Below, piece by piece: positions 1-7,047 of a DNA stretch of 52,210 bases. Under the pieces are notes generated by a model. It was given only the letters and a program-made list of their open reading frames with translations. It did not search any database and had not been told where the DNA came from. Numbering within the stretch: position 1 is the first letter of the stretch; every line of letters begins with the position of its first letter. The DNA comes from Streptomyces odonnellii (GTDB taxonomy: Bacteria; Actinomycetota; Actinomycetes; Streptomycetales; Streptomycetaceae). The stretch lies in NCBI RefSeq assembly GCF_000981895.1, contig NZ_LATD01000111.1, forward strand, positions 1-52,210. The letters are read 5' to 3'. Both the position numbers and the translations under genes were made by a program.

Positions 1-108
1 GAGCGCGACCGTGACCGGGGGGACCGCGACCGTCAGGCCCGCACCCCGCCGCTGCTGCGGCGGACGGCCACCCTGACGGTCGCGGTCCCCCCGGTCACGG
101 TCGCGCTC
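1..108. repeat. Quasi-palindrome with perfect 37-bp arms in the tex tail
   Basis: Bases 1-37 are the exact reverse complement of 72-108. The centre is also partly self-complementary (46-52 with 57-63), so the whole 108 bp folds about position 54.5. In the tex frame one arm encodes the expected RD-rich tail and the other an unexpected hydrophobic stretch. It begins at window base 1, so the palindrome may extend further or be an end artefact. Confidence 0.9.
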
Positions 109-2304
109 CGGCTTCGCCCCCGCCTCGTCGTCCAGCCGCAGCGTCAGGGAGATCCGCTTCCGGGGGATGTCGACCTCCATCACCTTCACCTTGACCACAT
201 CACCCGGCTTCACCACCTCCCGCGGGTCCTTCACAAACGTCCTGGACATCGCGGAGACATGGACCAGCCCGTCCTGGTGCACCCCGATGTCGACGAACGC
301 GCCGAACGCCGCGACATTCGTCACGACCCCCTCCAGCACCATCCCCGGCTCCAGATCGCCGAGCTTCTCCACCCCGTCCTTGAACGTCGCGGTCTTGAAC
401 GCCGGACGCGGGTCCCGCCCCGGCTTCTCCAGCTCCCGCAGGATGTCCGTGACGGTCGGCAGCCCGAAGGAGTCGTTCACGAAGTCCGCCGGCCGCAGCG
501 ACCGCAGCACCGACGTGTTGCCGATCAGCGACGCGACCTCGCCGCCCGTCGTCTTCACCATCGACCGCACCACCGGATACGCCTCGGGGTGCACGCTCGA
601 CGCGTCCAGCGGGTCCTCCCCGTCACGGATACGGAGGAAGCCCGCGCACTGCTCGTACGCCTTCGGGCCGAGCCGCGACACATCCTTGAGCGCCCGCCGG
701 GACCGGAACGGCCCATGCGCGTCGCGGTGCGCGACGATGTTCTCCGCGAGCCCGGTGCCGATGCCGGAGACCCGTGAGAGCAACGGCACCGACGCGGTGT
801 TCACATCGACCCCCACCCCGTTCACACAGTCCTCGACGACCGCGTCCAGCGAGCGCGACAGCTTCACCTCGGACAGATCGTGCTGGTACTGGCCGACGCC
901 GATCGACTTGGGGTCGATCTTCACCAGCTCGGCCAGCGGGTCCTGGAGCCTGCGCGCGATCGAGACCGCGCCCCGGATCGACACATCGAGACCGGGCAGC
1001 TCCTGCGAGGCGAAGGCCGACGCCGAGTACACCGAGGCGCCCGCCTCGGAGACCATCACCTTCGTGAGCTTCAGCTCCGGGTGCTTCGCGCACAGCTCAC
1101 CGGCGAGCTTGTCGGTCTCCCGGGACGCCGTGCCATTGCCGATGGCGATCAGATCGACCGCGTGCTCCTCGGCCAGCCGCGCCAGCTTCGCCAGCGACTC
1201 GTCCCACTTGTTCGCCGGGACATGCGGATAGATCGTGTCGGTGGCGACGACCTTGCCCGTCGCGTCGACCACGGCCACCTTCACCCCCGTACGGAACCCG
1301 GGGTCGAGCCCCAGCGTCGCGCGCGTCCCGGCCGGCGCGGCCAGCAGCAGATCCCGCAGATTCGCCGCGAACACCCGCACCGCCTCGTCCTCGGCGGCCG
1401 TCCGCAGCCGCAGCCGCAGATCCATCCCGAGATGCACCAGGACCCGGGTCCGCCACGCCCACCGCACCGTGTCCGCCAGCCACTTGTCGCCGGGCCTGCC
1501 ACGGTCGGCGACCTCGAAGCGCCGCGCGATCATGTTCTCGTACGTCGTCGGGCCCGGCAGCTCCTGGGCCTCGGAGGGCTCCTCGGGCTCCATCACCAGA
1601 TCGAGGACATCCTCCTTCTCGCCCCGGAACATGGCGAGCACCCGGTGCGAGGGCAGCTCGGTGAACGGCTCGGCGAAGTCGAAGTAGTCGGCGAACTTTG
1701 CGCCCGCCTCCTCCTTGCCCTCCCGTACCTTCGCGGCCAGCCGCCCACGCGTCCACATCCGCTCGCGCAACTCGCCGATCAGGTCCGCGTCCTCCGAGAA
1801 CCGCTCGGTGAGGATGGCCCGCGCGCCCTCCAGCGCCGCGGCCGGGTCCGCCACCCCCCGCTCCACGTCCACGAACGCCGCCGCCGCTGCCAGCGGTTCG
1901 ACCGACGGGTCCTTCAACAGGCCCTCGGCGAGCGGCTCAAGACCTGCCTCCCGGGCGATCTGCGCCTTCGTCCGCCGCTTCGGCTTGAACGGCAGATAGA
2001 TGTCCTCCAGCCGCGCCTTGGTGTCGGCCGCCAGGATCCGCGCCTCCAGGGCGTCGTCGAGCTTGCCCTGCTCGCGTACGGACTCCAGGATCGCGCTCCG
2101 CCGCTCCTCCAGCTCCCGCAGATAGCGCAGCCGCTCCTCCAGCGTGCGCAACTGCGCGTCGTCGAGCATCTCGGTCGCTTCCTTGCGGTAGCGCGCGATG
2201 AACGGCACCGTGGACCCGCCGTCGAGCAGCTCGACGGCCGCCTTCACCTGCCGCTCCCGTACGCCGAGTTCCTCGGCGATCCTGCCTTCGATGGACGTCG
2301 TCAC
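1..2304 (-). CDS. tex: Tex-family RNA-binding transcription accessory protein (3' end cut by window edge)
   Basis: Minus-strand gene starting at GTG 2304 (MTTSIEGRIAEELGVRERQ) and running off the window after 768 codons. Order of parts: N-terminal Tex helical domain (residues about 1-320), YqgF-like RNase H fold (TLGLDPGFRTGVKVAVVDA near 325-450), helix-hairpin-helix segment (NGVGVDVNTASVPLLSRVSGIG), then an S1 RNA-binding domain (GMVLEGVVTNVAAFGAFVDIG). The family acts in the cytoplasm on RNA and transcription complexes. After the S1 domain the tail becomes Arg/Asp/Gly rich (ERDRDRGDRDRQGGRPPQQ), as is common in actinobacterial Tex, but then turns hydrophobic (LTVAVPPVTVAL). That last part is the antisense reading of an inverted copy of the preceding DNA (see repeat at 1-108), so the final 15 or so residues are suspect. 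The true stop is outside the window. Confidence 0.95.
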   Translation of the reverse strand, partial: MTTSIEGRIAEELGVRERQVKAAVELLDGGSTVPFIARYRKEATEMLDDAQLRTLEERLRYLRELEERRSAILESVREQGKLDDALEARILAADTKARLEDIYLPFKPKRRTKAQIAREAGLEPLAEGLLKDPSVEPLAAAAAFVDVERGVADPAAALEGARAILTERFSEDADLIGELRERMWTRGRLAAKVREGKEEAGAKFADYFDFAEPFTELPSHRVLAMFRGEKEDVLDLVMEPEEPSEAQELPGPTTYENMIARRFEVADRGRPGDKWLADTVRWAWRTRVLVHLGMDLRLRLRTAAEDEAVRVFAANLRDLLLAAPAGTRATLGLDPGFRTGVKVAVVDATGKVVATDTIYPHVPANKWDESLAKLARLAEEHAVDLIAIGNGTASRETDKLAGELCAKHPELKLTKVMVSEAGASVYSASAFASQELPGLDVSIRGAVSIARRLQDPLAELVKIDPKSIGVGQYQHDLSEVKLSRSLDAVVEDCVNGVGVDVNTASVPLLSRVSGIGTGLAENIVAHRDAHGPFRSRRALKDVSRLGPKAYEQCAGFLRIRDGEDPLDASSVHPEAYPVVRSMVKTTGGEVASLIGNTSVLRSLRPADFVNDSFGLPTVTDILRELEKPGRDPRPAFKTATFKDGVEKLGDLEPGMVLEGVVTNVAAFGAFVDIGVHQDGLVHVSAMSRTFVKDPREVVKPGDVVKVKVMEVDIPRKRISLTLRLDDEAGAKPERDRDRGDRDRQGGRPPQQRRGAGLTVAVPPVTVAL

Positions 2305-2475
2305 GATCACGCTCCGCTGTTCTGTGGTCGGCCGACTGCATTGTGGCAGGTGGCACCGACATCGGTGGGCGCGACCGGCTCAGTGCCCGCCGACGGGTTC
2401 GCCGGGACGCGCGTACGGCGCCGGGCCGGCCGTACGATCACCGTGCCCCGCTCCGTACGGTCGCGGCGCGCCGCC

Positions 2476-3237
2476 TCAGCCGTGGAAGGTCCAGCCGAAG
2501 CGGGGTTCCCGGCGCTCCAGGAACGCGGCGACGCCCTCCGCGGTCTCCCCGCTGGAGCGCGCCTGCTCCGCCCAGTACGCGGCCCGGTCGGTACGGCCGG
2601 AGGCGAACTCCTTGGCCGCCGCCTGGGTCAGCCGCGACCGGGAGACCAGCACCCGCGCGAACTCCGCCACCCGCTTCGCCAGCTCGCCGGCCGGCAGCAC
2701 CTCGTCCACAAGACCGGTGCGCAGCGCGCGCTCCGTACCGATCAACTCGGCCGAGAACAGCAGGTACTTGGCGGTCGCCGGCCCCACCAGCGAAGCCAGC
2801 CGCCGGGTGGACGAGGCCGGATAGACGATCCCGAGCCGCGCCGGAGGCACCCCGAACAGCGCCCCCTCCTCGGCGAACCGCAGATCGCAGGCCGCGGCCA
2901 GCTGGCAGCCGCCGCCGACACAGTGCCCGCGCACGGCCGCCAGGGTCGGCTTGGGGAAGGCGGCGAGCGCCTCTTCGGCCCGTACGGCCAGCGCCTGCGG
3001 GTCGTCACCGGCCTCCCCCTCGGACGCGCGCAGTGAGGAGATGTCGGCGCCCGCGCAGAAGGCTGCCCCCTCGCCGGTCAGCACCAGTACCCGTACGGCG
3101 GGATCCGCCGCCAGCCGTCCGAGCAGCGGTGGCAGCTCCCGCCACATCGGAACCGTCATCGCGTTGCGCTTGGCGGGATGGTGGATCACGACGGTCGCGA
3201 TGCCGTCGGCGACGGTGTGCAGTAGCTGCGGCTCCAT
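2476..3237 (-). CDS. Enoyl-CoA hydratase/isomerase family protein
   Basis: A 253-aa crotonase-fold protein, the normal length for the family. ATG 3237 (MEPQLLHTVADGIATVVIHH) is chosen because homology-like sequence begins there; the frame is open further upstream but looks non-coding. Oxyanion-hole segments are visible: AAFCAGADISSL (about residues 60-70) and AAVRGHCVGGGCQLAAACD (about 100-118). The PASSTRRLASLVG segment and the C-terminal ERREPRFGW tail are typical of actinobacterial hydratases. It probably hydrates or isomerises an acyl-CoA in fatty acid or amino acid catabolism; the substrate cannot be read from sequence. It is separated from tex by about 170 bp and diverges from the ATPase gene at 3475, so it is probably monocistronic. 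Confidence 0.88.
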   Translation of the reverse strand: MEPQLLHTVADGIATVVIHHPAKRNAMTVPMWRELPPLLGRLAADPAVRVLVLTGEGAAFCAGADISSLRASEGEAGDDPQALAVRAEEALAAFPKPTLAAVRGHCVGGGCQLAAACDLRFAEEGALFGVPPARLGIVYPASSTRRLASLVGPATAKYLLFSAELIGTERALRTGLVDEVLPAGELAKRVAEFARVLVSRSRLTQAAAKEFASGRTDRAAYWAEQARSSGETAEGVAAFLERREPRFGWTFHG

Positions 3238-3474
3238 TCGCCGGATGCTATCCCCGGCCCATCGGGCGCCCTCGGCCGCTCCCGAAACGGCAGTGGACGG
3301 TCGGGACCGGTCACCCGGCATATGCACGCGCTCGAACGCGGTCATTCCCCATCAATAGAGGCTGACTTCTGTTCAGTAGCCCGGCAGGACCCGATCCGTT
3401 CCCAACACTCGTATCCGTTGGACGACACCGGTCGAGCCTCCGGTCGAATCAAGTCAAGGGTGGGTGCCGCAAGG

Positions 3475-3978
3475 ATGGAGAGCCCCGGGAGTGTTCCGGT
3501 CCGGCCACTGTCGTACGAGGGGGTCTGGCGGTTCACCGCGCCGGCCGTCGACCTCTCCGTACCGCAGGCCCGGCACGCCGTACGCGACCTGCTGAAGCGC
3601 CAGCGCGTACCGGTCCGCGACAGTGTCGTCCAGGCACTGCTGCTGATCGTCTCCGAGCTGGTCACCAACTCCGTGCGGCACGCGGCGCTGCTCTCGCCGG
3701 AGGTCGGCGTCGAGGTCGGCATCGGCGCGGAGTGGATCAAGGTCTCGGTCGAGGACAACCATCCGTACCGGCCCAAGCCCCTGGAGACGGACCACGCCCA
3801 GACCGGCGGGCGCGGACTGCTGCTCGTACGGGAGACCACCCGCGAGGCGGGCGGAAGCTGCGCGGTCGAGCACACCGCGGGCGGCGGGAAGATCGTCTGG
3901 GCGTTGCTGCCCTTCAGCGCGCCGCTCGGCGGTGCGCCGGTGCGCGAGGGCGTCACCAGCCCCCGGCAGACCCCGTGA
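3475..3978 (+). CDS. RsbW-like anti-sigma/regulatory ATPase (HATPase_c)
   Basis: A 167-aa single-domain GHKL ATPase. N-box VSELVTNSVRHAAL (about residues 60-73), G1-like SVEDNHPYRP and G2-like TGGRGLLLVRE are in order. Such stand-alone proteins are very numerous in Streptomyces and act as cytoplasmic serine kinases/anti-sigma or anti-anti-sigma partners. The start is uncertain: ATG 3475 is chosen, and an in-frame GTG at 3460 is possible; neither has a clear Shine-Dalgarno. No partner sigma or STAS gene is adjacent. Its last 26 bp overlap the 3' end of idi on the other strand, so the two converge tail to tail. Confidence 0.85.
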   Translation: MESPGSVPVRPLSYEGVWRFTAPAVDLSVPQARHAVRDLLKRQRVPVRDSVVQALLLIVSELVTNSVRHAALLSPEVGVEVGIGAEWIKVSVEDNHPYRPKPLETDHAQTGGRGLLLVRETTREAGGSCAVEHTAGGGKIVWALLPFSAPLGGAPVREGVTSPRQTP

Positions 3979-4546
3979 GTTCCCGGATCGCCGGGCGCGC
4001 GGCGTCCAGCACGGTCATGAACCACGCCGAGAACGTGTCCGCGGCATGCCGTTCGGTCAGCTCCGCCGGGGTGACGTACACGGTGGCGTCCACCTCGTCC
4101 GGGTCGGGGCGGACCGAGGACTGCGCCATCCCCACGAAGAGGTGGTTGTACTCCTGCTCGACCAGGCCCGAGGCCGGGTCCGGGTGGTTGTAGCGCACCG
4201 TACCGGCCTCGGCGAGCAGCGAGGGCGAGATGCCCAGCTCCTCATGGGTACGGCGGGCCGCCGCGGTGAACGGTGCCTCGCCCGGGTACGGATGGCCGCA
4301 GCAGGTGTTCGACCAGACACCGGGGGAGTGGTATTTGCCCAGCGCGCGGCGCTGGATCAGCAGCCGGCCCTGCTCGTCGAAGAGGAAGACGGAGAAGGCC
4401 CGGTGCAGCAGGCCGGGCGCCCGGTGGGCGGAGAGCTTCTCGGCGGTGCCGATGGTATTGCCGTTCTCGTCGACCAGCTCCAGCATGATCGTTTCCTGAA
4501 CGCTGTTCGACGAGCTGTTCGCAGCGGTGACTGGTGTGGTCGGCAT
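3953..4546 (-). CDS. idi: Isopentenyl-diphosphate delta-isomerase (type I)
   Basis: A 197-aa Nudix-fold enzyme interconverting isopentenyl and dimethylallyl diphosphate. ATG 4546 (MPTTPVTAANSSSN) has AAGGA just upstream. Motifs: SPGVWSNTCCGHPYPGE (catalytic Cys and metal-binding His in the conserved TCCGHP), RRTHEELGI (Nudix-like glutamates), VEQEYNHLFVG (catalytic Glu region). The sequence closely matches the Streptomyces Idi I remember from S. coelicolor, which likewise lies a few genes from the hopanoid cluster. It therefore plausibly balances C5 precursors made by the Dxs and IspG encoded at 22937-26047. It is a separate minus-strand unit, not part of that operon. Confidence 0.95.
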   Translation of the reverse strand: MPTTPVTAANSSSNSVQETIMLELVDENGNTIGTAEKLSAHRAPGLLHRAFSVFLFDEQGRLLIQRRALGKYHSPGVWSNTCCGHPYPGEAPFTAAARRTHEELGISPSLLAEAGTVRYNHPDPASGLVEQEYNHLFVGMAQSSVRPDPDEVDATVYVTPAELTERHAADTFSAWFMTVLDAARPAIRELTGSAGGW

Positions 4547-4666
4547 AACCATCCTTCGCTTCGGGCCTCGAATGCCAAGTCTGCCGCACAAAGGTCGCGC
4601 GTCCGCACTTCGGGAGTGTGGGCATGTTTGTTTTGCCAGGCCCCCGGGGGTGTCAATGACGGTGTG

Positions 4667-5605
4667 TCAGTGGCAGAGCTTCGCCTCGTGCTCCGCGTGC
4701 CCTCTCGGTTCGAGCTGGAAGGTGCAGTGCTCCACATCGAAATGGTGACCGAGGCATCCCTGCAGGTCATGGAGCATCTTCTCGTGGCCCACCGCATCGA
4801 GCGCGTCCTGGTCCACCACCACATGCGCGGAGAGCACCGGCATGCCGGATGTGATCGTCCAGATGTGCAGGTCGTGCACATCGTCCACACCGGGCAGCGC
4901 GAGCAGATGCGCGCGCACCTCGGCCATGTCCACGTCCTTGGGTGCGGCCTCCAACAGCACGTTCAGTGTTTCCCGGAGGAGTTTCACCGTACGCGGAACG
5001 ATCATGAGCCCGATCAGCACGCCCGCGATCGGGTCGGCGGTCTGCCAGCCCGTGGCCAGGATGATCCCGGCCGAGACCAGCACCGCGAGCGAGCCCAGGG
5101 TGTCCGCGAGGACCTCCAGATAGGCCCCGCGCACATTGAGGCTGTCCTTCTGCCCCCGCATCAGCAGGGAGAGCGAGACCAGATTGGCGGCCATACCGAT
5201 GAGGGCGAAGACGATCGTCAGCCCGCCCCTGGTCTCCGGCGGCACGATGAAGCGCTCGATCGCCTCGTAGAGCAGGAATCCGCCGACGCCGAGCAGCAGT
5301 ACGCAGTTGGCCAGCGCGGCCAGGATCTCGGCCCGCGCGTAGCCGAACGTACGGCTCTCGTCGGGCGGCCGGGCGCCGAAGCGGATCGCCAGCAGCGCCA
5401 TCCCCAGCCCGACCCCGTCCGTCGCCATATGGGCGGCGTCGGCGAGCAGAGCGAGGGAGCCGGAGAGCAGACCGCCGACGACCTCCACCACCATCACGGA
5501 CAGGGTGATCGACAGCGCGATGCGCAGCCGCCCCCGGTACGCGGCGGTCGCGGTGCCCCCGGGCGGCCTGCCGTGCGCGTGTCCATGGTCGTGCCCTGCC
5601 CCCAT
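4667..5605 (-). CDS. Cation diffusion facilitator (CDF) metal exporter
   Basis: A 312-aa inner-membrane CDF protein with a His-rich N-terminus (GHDHGHAHG) and about six hydrophobic segments. ATG 5605 is chosen because that His-rich start is typical; an upstream in-frame ATG at 5644 exists. The transmembrane metal site has D56 and H59-xxx-D63 in TM2 (ADAAHMATD). In TM5 the usual H/DxxxD reads E164-xxx-D168 (EVLAD). The cytoplasmic C-terminal domain carries DVHDLHIWTI and the His-rich end HHFDVEHCTFQ. It most likely exports Zn(II) or a related divalent ion in exchange for protons; selectivity cannot be called. It stands alone between galE and idi on the minus strand. Confidence 0.9.
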   Translation of the reverse strand: MGAGHDHGHAHGRPPGGTATAAYRGRLRIALSITLSVMVVEVVGGLLSGSLALLADAAHMATDGVGLGMALLAIRFGARPPDESRTFGYARAEILAALANCVLLLGVGGFLLYEAIERFIVPPETRGGLTIVFALIGMAANLVSLSLLMRGQKDSLNVRGAYLEVLADTLGSLAVLVSAGIILATGWQTADPIAGVLIGLMIVPRTVKLLRETLNVLLEAAPKDVDMAEVRAHLLALPGVDDVHDLHIWTITSGMPVLSAHVVVDQDALDAVGHEKMLHDLQGCLGHHFDVEHCTFQLEPRGHAEHEAKLCH

Positions 5606-5703
5606 GAGGCCGCCTTCCGGTCGTCCGTGCGATCTGCCGACCACGCCAGTGAACTAAGCGTGGGGCGTCTCGGGCAACCCGGCACTGAACACCGTTGTCG
5701 TAT

Positions 5704-5737
5704 GCTCTGACCTGCGGAAATGATCGCAGGTCAGAGC
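5704..5737 (-). terminator. Hairpin terminator downstream of galE
   Basis: A perfect 13-bp inverted repeat (GCTCTGACCTGCG / CGCAGGTCAGAGC) with an 8-nt loop lies 10 bp beyond the galE stop. No U-tract follows on the minus strand, which is common for Streptomyces terminators. Confidence 0.75.
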
Positions 5738-5747
5738 GACGGACCTG

Positions 5748-6803
5748 TCACCCGACCGATGCGGCCGGATGGTGGAGCCGCCAGCCCTCCCAGGCAGACT
5801 CGACCATCTCGCGCACGCCCCGGCTCGCCGTCCAGCCCAGCTTCTCGGCGATCAGCCCGACCGAGGCGACGGCCCGCGCCGCGTCACCGGGACGGCGTGC
5901 CTCGACCACCGGCGGGACGCGGTGGCCGGTGACCTCCGCCACCAGGGCCGCCAGCTCACGGACCGAGACGCCCTCGCCCCTGCCGATATTGACCGTGAGA
6001 TCCCGACCGGCCGTGAGATCCCCACTGGCTGCGAGGTCCCGACCGGCTGCGAGATTCCCACCGGCCGTGAGACCCGCGGTGCCTTCCCGTCCCGCCAGCC
6101 ACCGCGCCGCCGCGAGATGGGCCTCGGCGAGATCCGCGACATGGATGTAGTCGCGGATGCAGGTGCCGTCCGGGGTCGGATAGTCGTCACCGAAGATCCG
6201 CGGAGCCTCGCCGCGGCTGATCCGGTCGAAGAACATCGGGATGATGTTGAACACCCCGGTGTCCGCCAGCTCCGGCGCCGCGGCGCCCGCCACATTGAAA
6301 TAGCGCAGACACCCGGTGGCGATCCCGTGTGCCCGCCCCGTCGCCCGTACGAGCCACTCGCCCGCGAGCTTGGTCTCCCCGTACGGGTTGATCGGCACCG
6401 TCGGGGTCCGCTCCGTGATCAACTCCACATCCGGCACTCCGTACACGGCCGCCGAGGACGAGAAGAGGAAGCGCCGCACCCCCGCGGCGGCCACGCTCTC
6501 CAGCAGGACCGTCAGTCCGTGCAGATTCTCCCGGTAGTACCTCAGCGGCTGCTCGACCGACTCCCCGACCTGCTTCTTCGCCGCGAGATGCACCACCCCG
6601 GTGACCTCGTGCTCCCTGAGCGTACGGTCGACGGCCCCCCGGTCCAGCAGGGAGCCCCGCACCAGGGGAATCCCGGCCGGAACCCGCTCGGGGACACCGG
6701 TCGAGAGATCGTCGAGGACGACGGCCCGCTCTCCCGCCGCGGCCATCGACCGTGCCACATGTGCCCCGATGTATCCCGCTCCGCCTGTGATCAGCCACGT
6801 CAT
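5748..6803 (-). CDS. galE: UDP-glucose 4-epimerase family protein
   Basis: A 351-aa extended short-chain dehydrogenase starting at ATG 6803 (MTWLITGGAGYIGAHVARS). Visible motifs: Rossmann GGAGYIG (residues 7-13), FLFSSSAAVYG (active-site Ser), NPYGETK (catalytic YxxxK), LRYFNVAGA, TCIRDYIHVADLAEAH. It interconverts UDP-glucose and UDP-galactose (or the N-acetyl forms) in the cytoplasm. Odd feature: between the AARWLAG helix and the conserved NIGRGEGVSVREL loop sits a run of six-residue repeats (LTAGGN LAAGRD LAASGD LTAGRD) encoded by an 18-bp DNA repeat, absent from ordinary GalE. It diverges from the surface-polymer operon at 7045 and may supply that operon's glycosyltransferase; this is inference. 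Confidence 0.92.
   Translation of the reverse strand: MTWLITGGAGYIGAHVARSMAAAGERAVVLDDLSTGVPERVPAGIPLVRGSLLDRGAVDRTLREHEVTGVVHLAAKKQVGESVEQPLRYYRENLHGLTVLLESVAAAGVRRFLFSSSAAVYGVPDVELITERTPTVPINPYGETKLAGEWLVRATGRAHGIATGCLRYFNVAGAAAPELADTGVFNIIPMFFDRISRGEAPRIFGDDYPTPDGTCIRDYIHVADLAEAHLAAARWLAGREGTAGLTAGGNLAAGRDLAASGDLTAGRDLTVNIGRGEGVSVRELAALVAEVTGHRVPPVVEARRPGDAARAVASVGLIAEKLGWTASRGVREMVESAWEGWRLHHPAASVG
5997..6068. repeat. 18-bp minisatellite (four copies) inside galE
   Basis: Four tandem 18-bp units start at 5997, 6015, 6033 and 6051, each beginning GAGRTYCC and differing at a few bases, followed by a partial copy at 6069. They are in frame and encode hexapeptides of the form L-T/A-A-G/S-x-D/N. 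Confidence 0.9.
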
Positions 6804-7029
6804 GGACGCAACCCTATGGCGTGCCGCGAAGGGCCCCTTCCGCGGTTGTCCGGCGGACGCCGGATCGCCAGTGATGATCACCGCGTGGGCCGTTCCTATC
6901 CCAGACCCGGGCGACCGCAGCGTAAACGGGTGGTGAACTCAGCCTTCAGTTCATCCGATAGCCTCTTTGCCGATGCGCCGCCGACCCGGAACCGGGTCCC
7001 GTCGCCGCGCACCGAGCCCTGTAAGTGCC

Positions 7030-7047
7030 AAGGAGTGAGTTCGTCTG
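7030..7047 (+). promoter_or_regulatory. Ribosome binding site and CTG start of the 7045 gene
   Basis: AAGGAG at 7030-7035 lies 9 nt before CTG at 7045. The frame is closed by TGA at 7036-7038 upstream, and no ATG, GTG or TTG occurs in it until ATG 7327, although the intervening 94 codons look like real protein. This is therefore the best start available. Confidence 0.7.

Noticed and set aside
880..3036. 718-codon plus-strand open frame across tex and the hydratase
   Set aside because: Antisense shadow of the minus-strand genes; Arg/Gln/His-rich low-complexity product with no domain, while the minus strand gives clear Tex and crotonase motifs.
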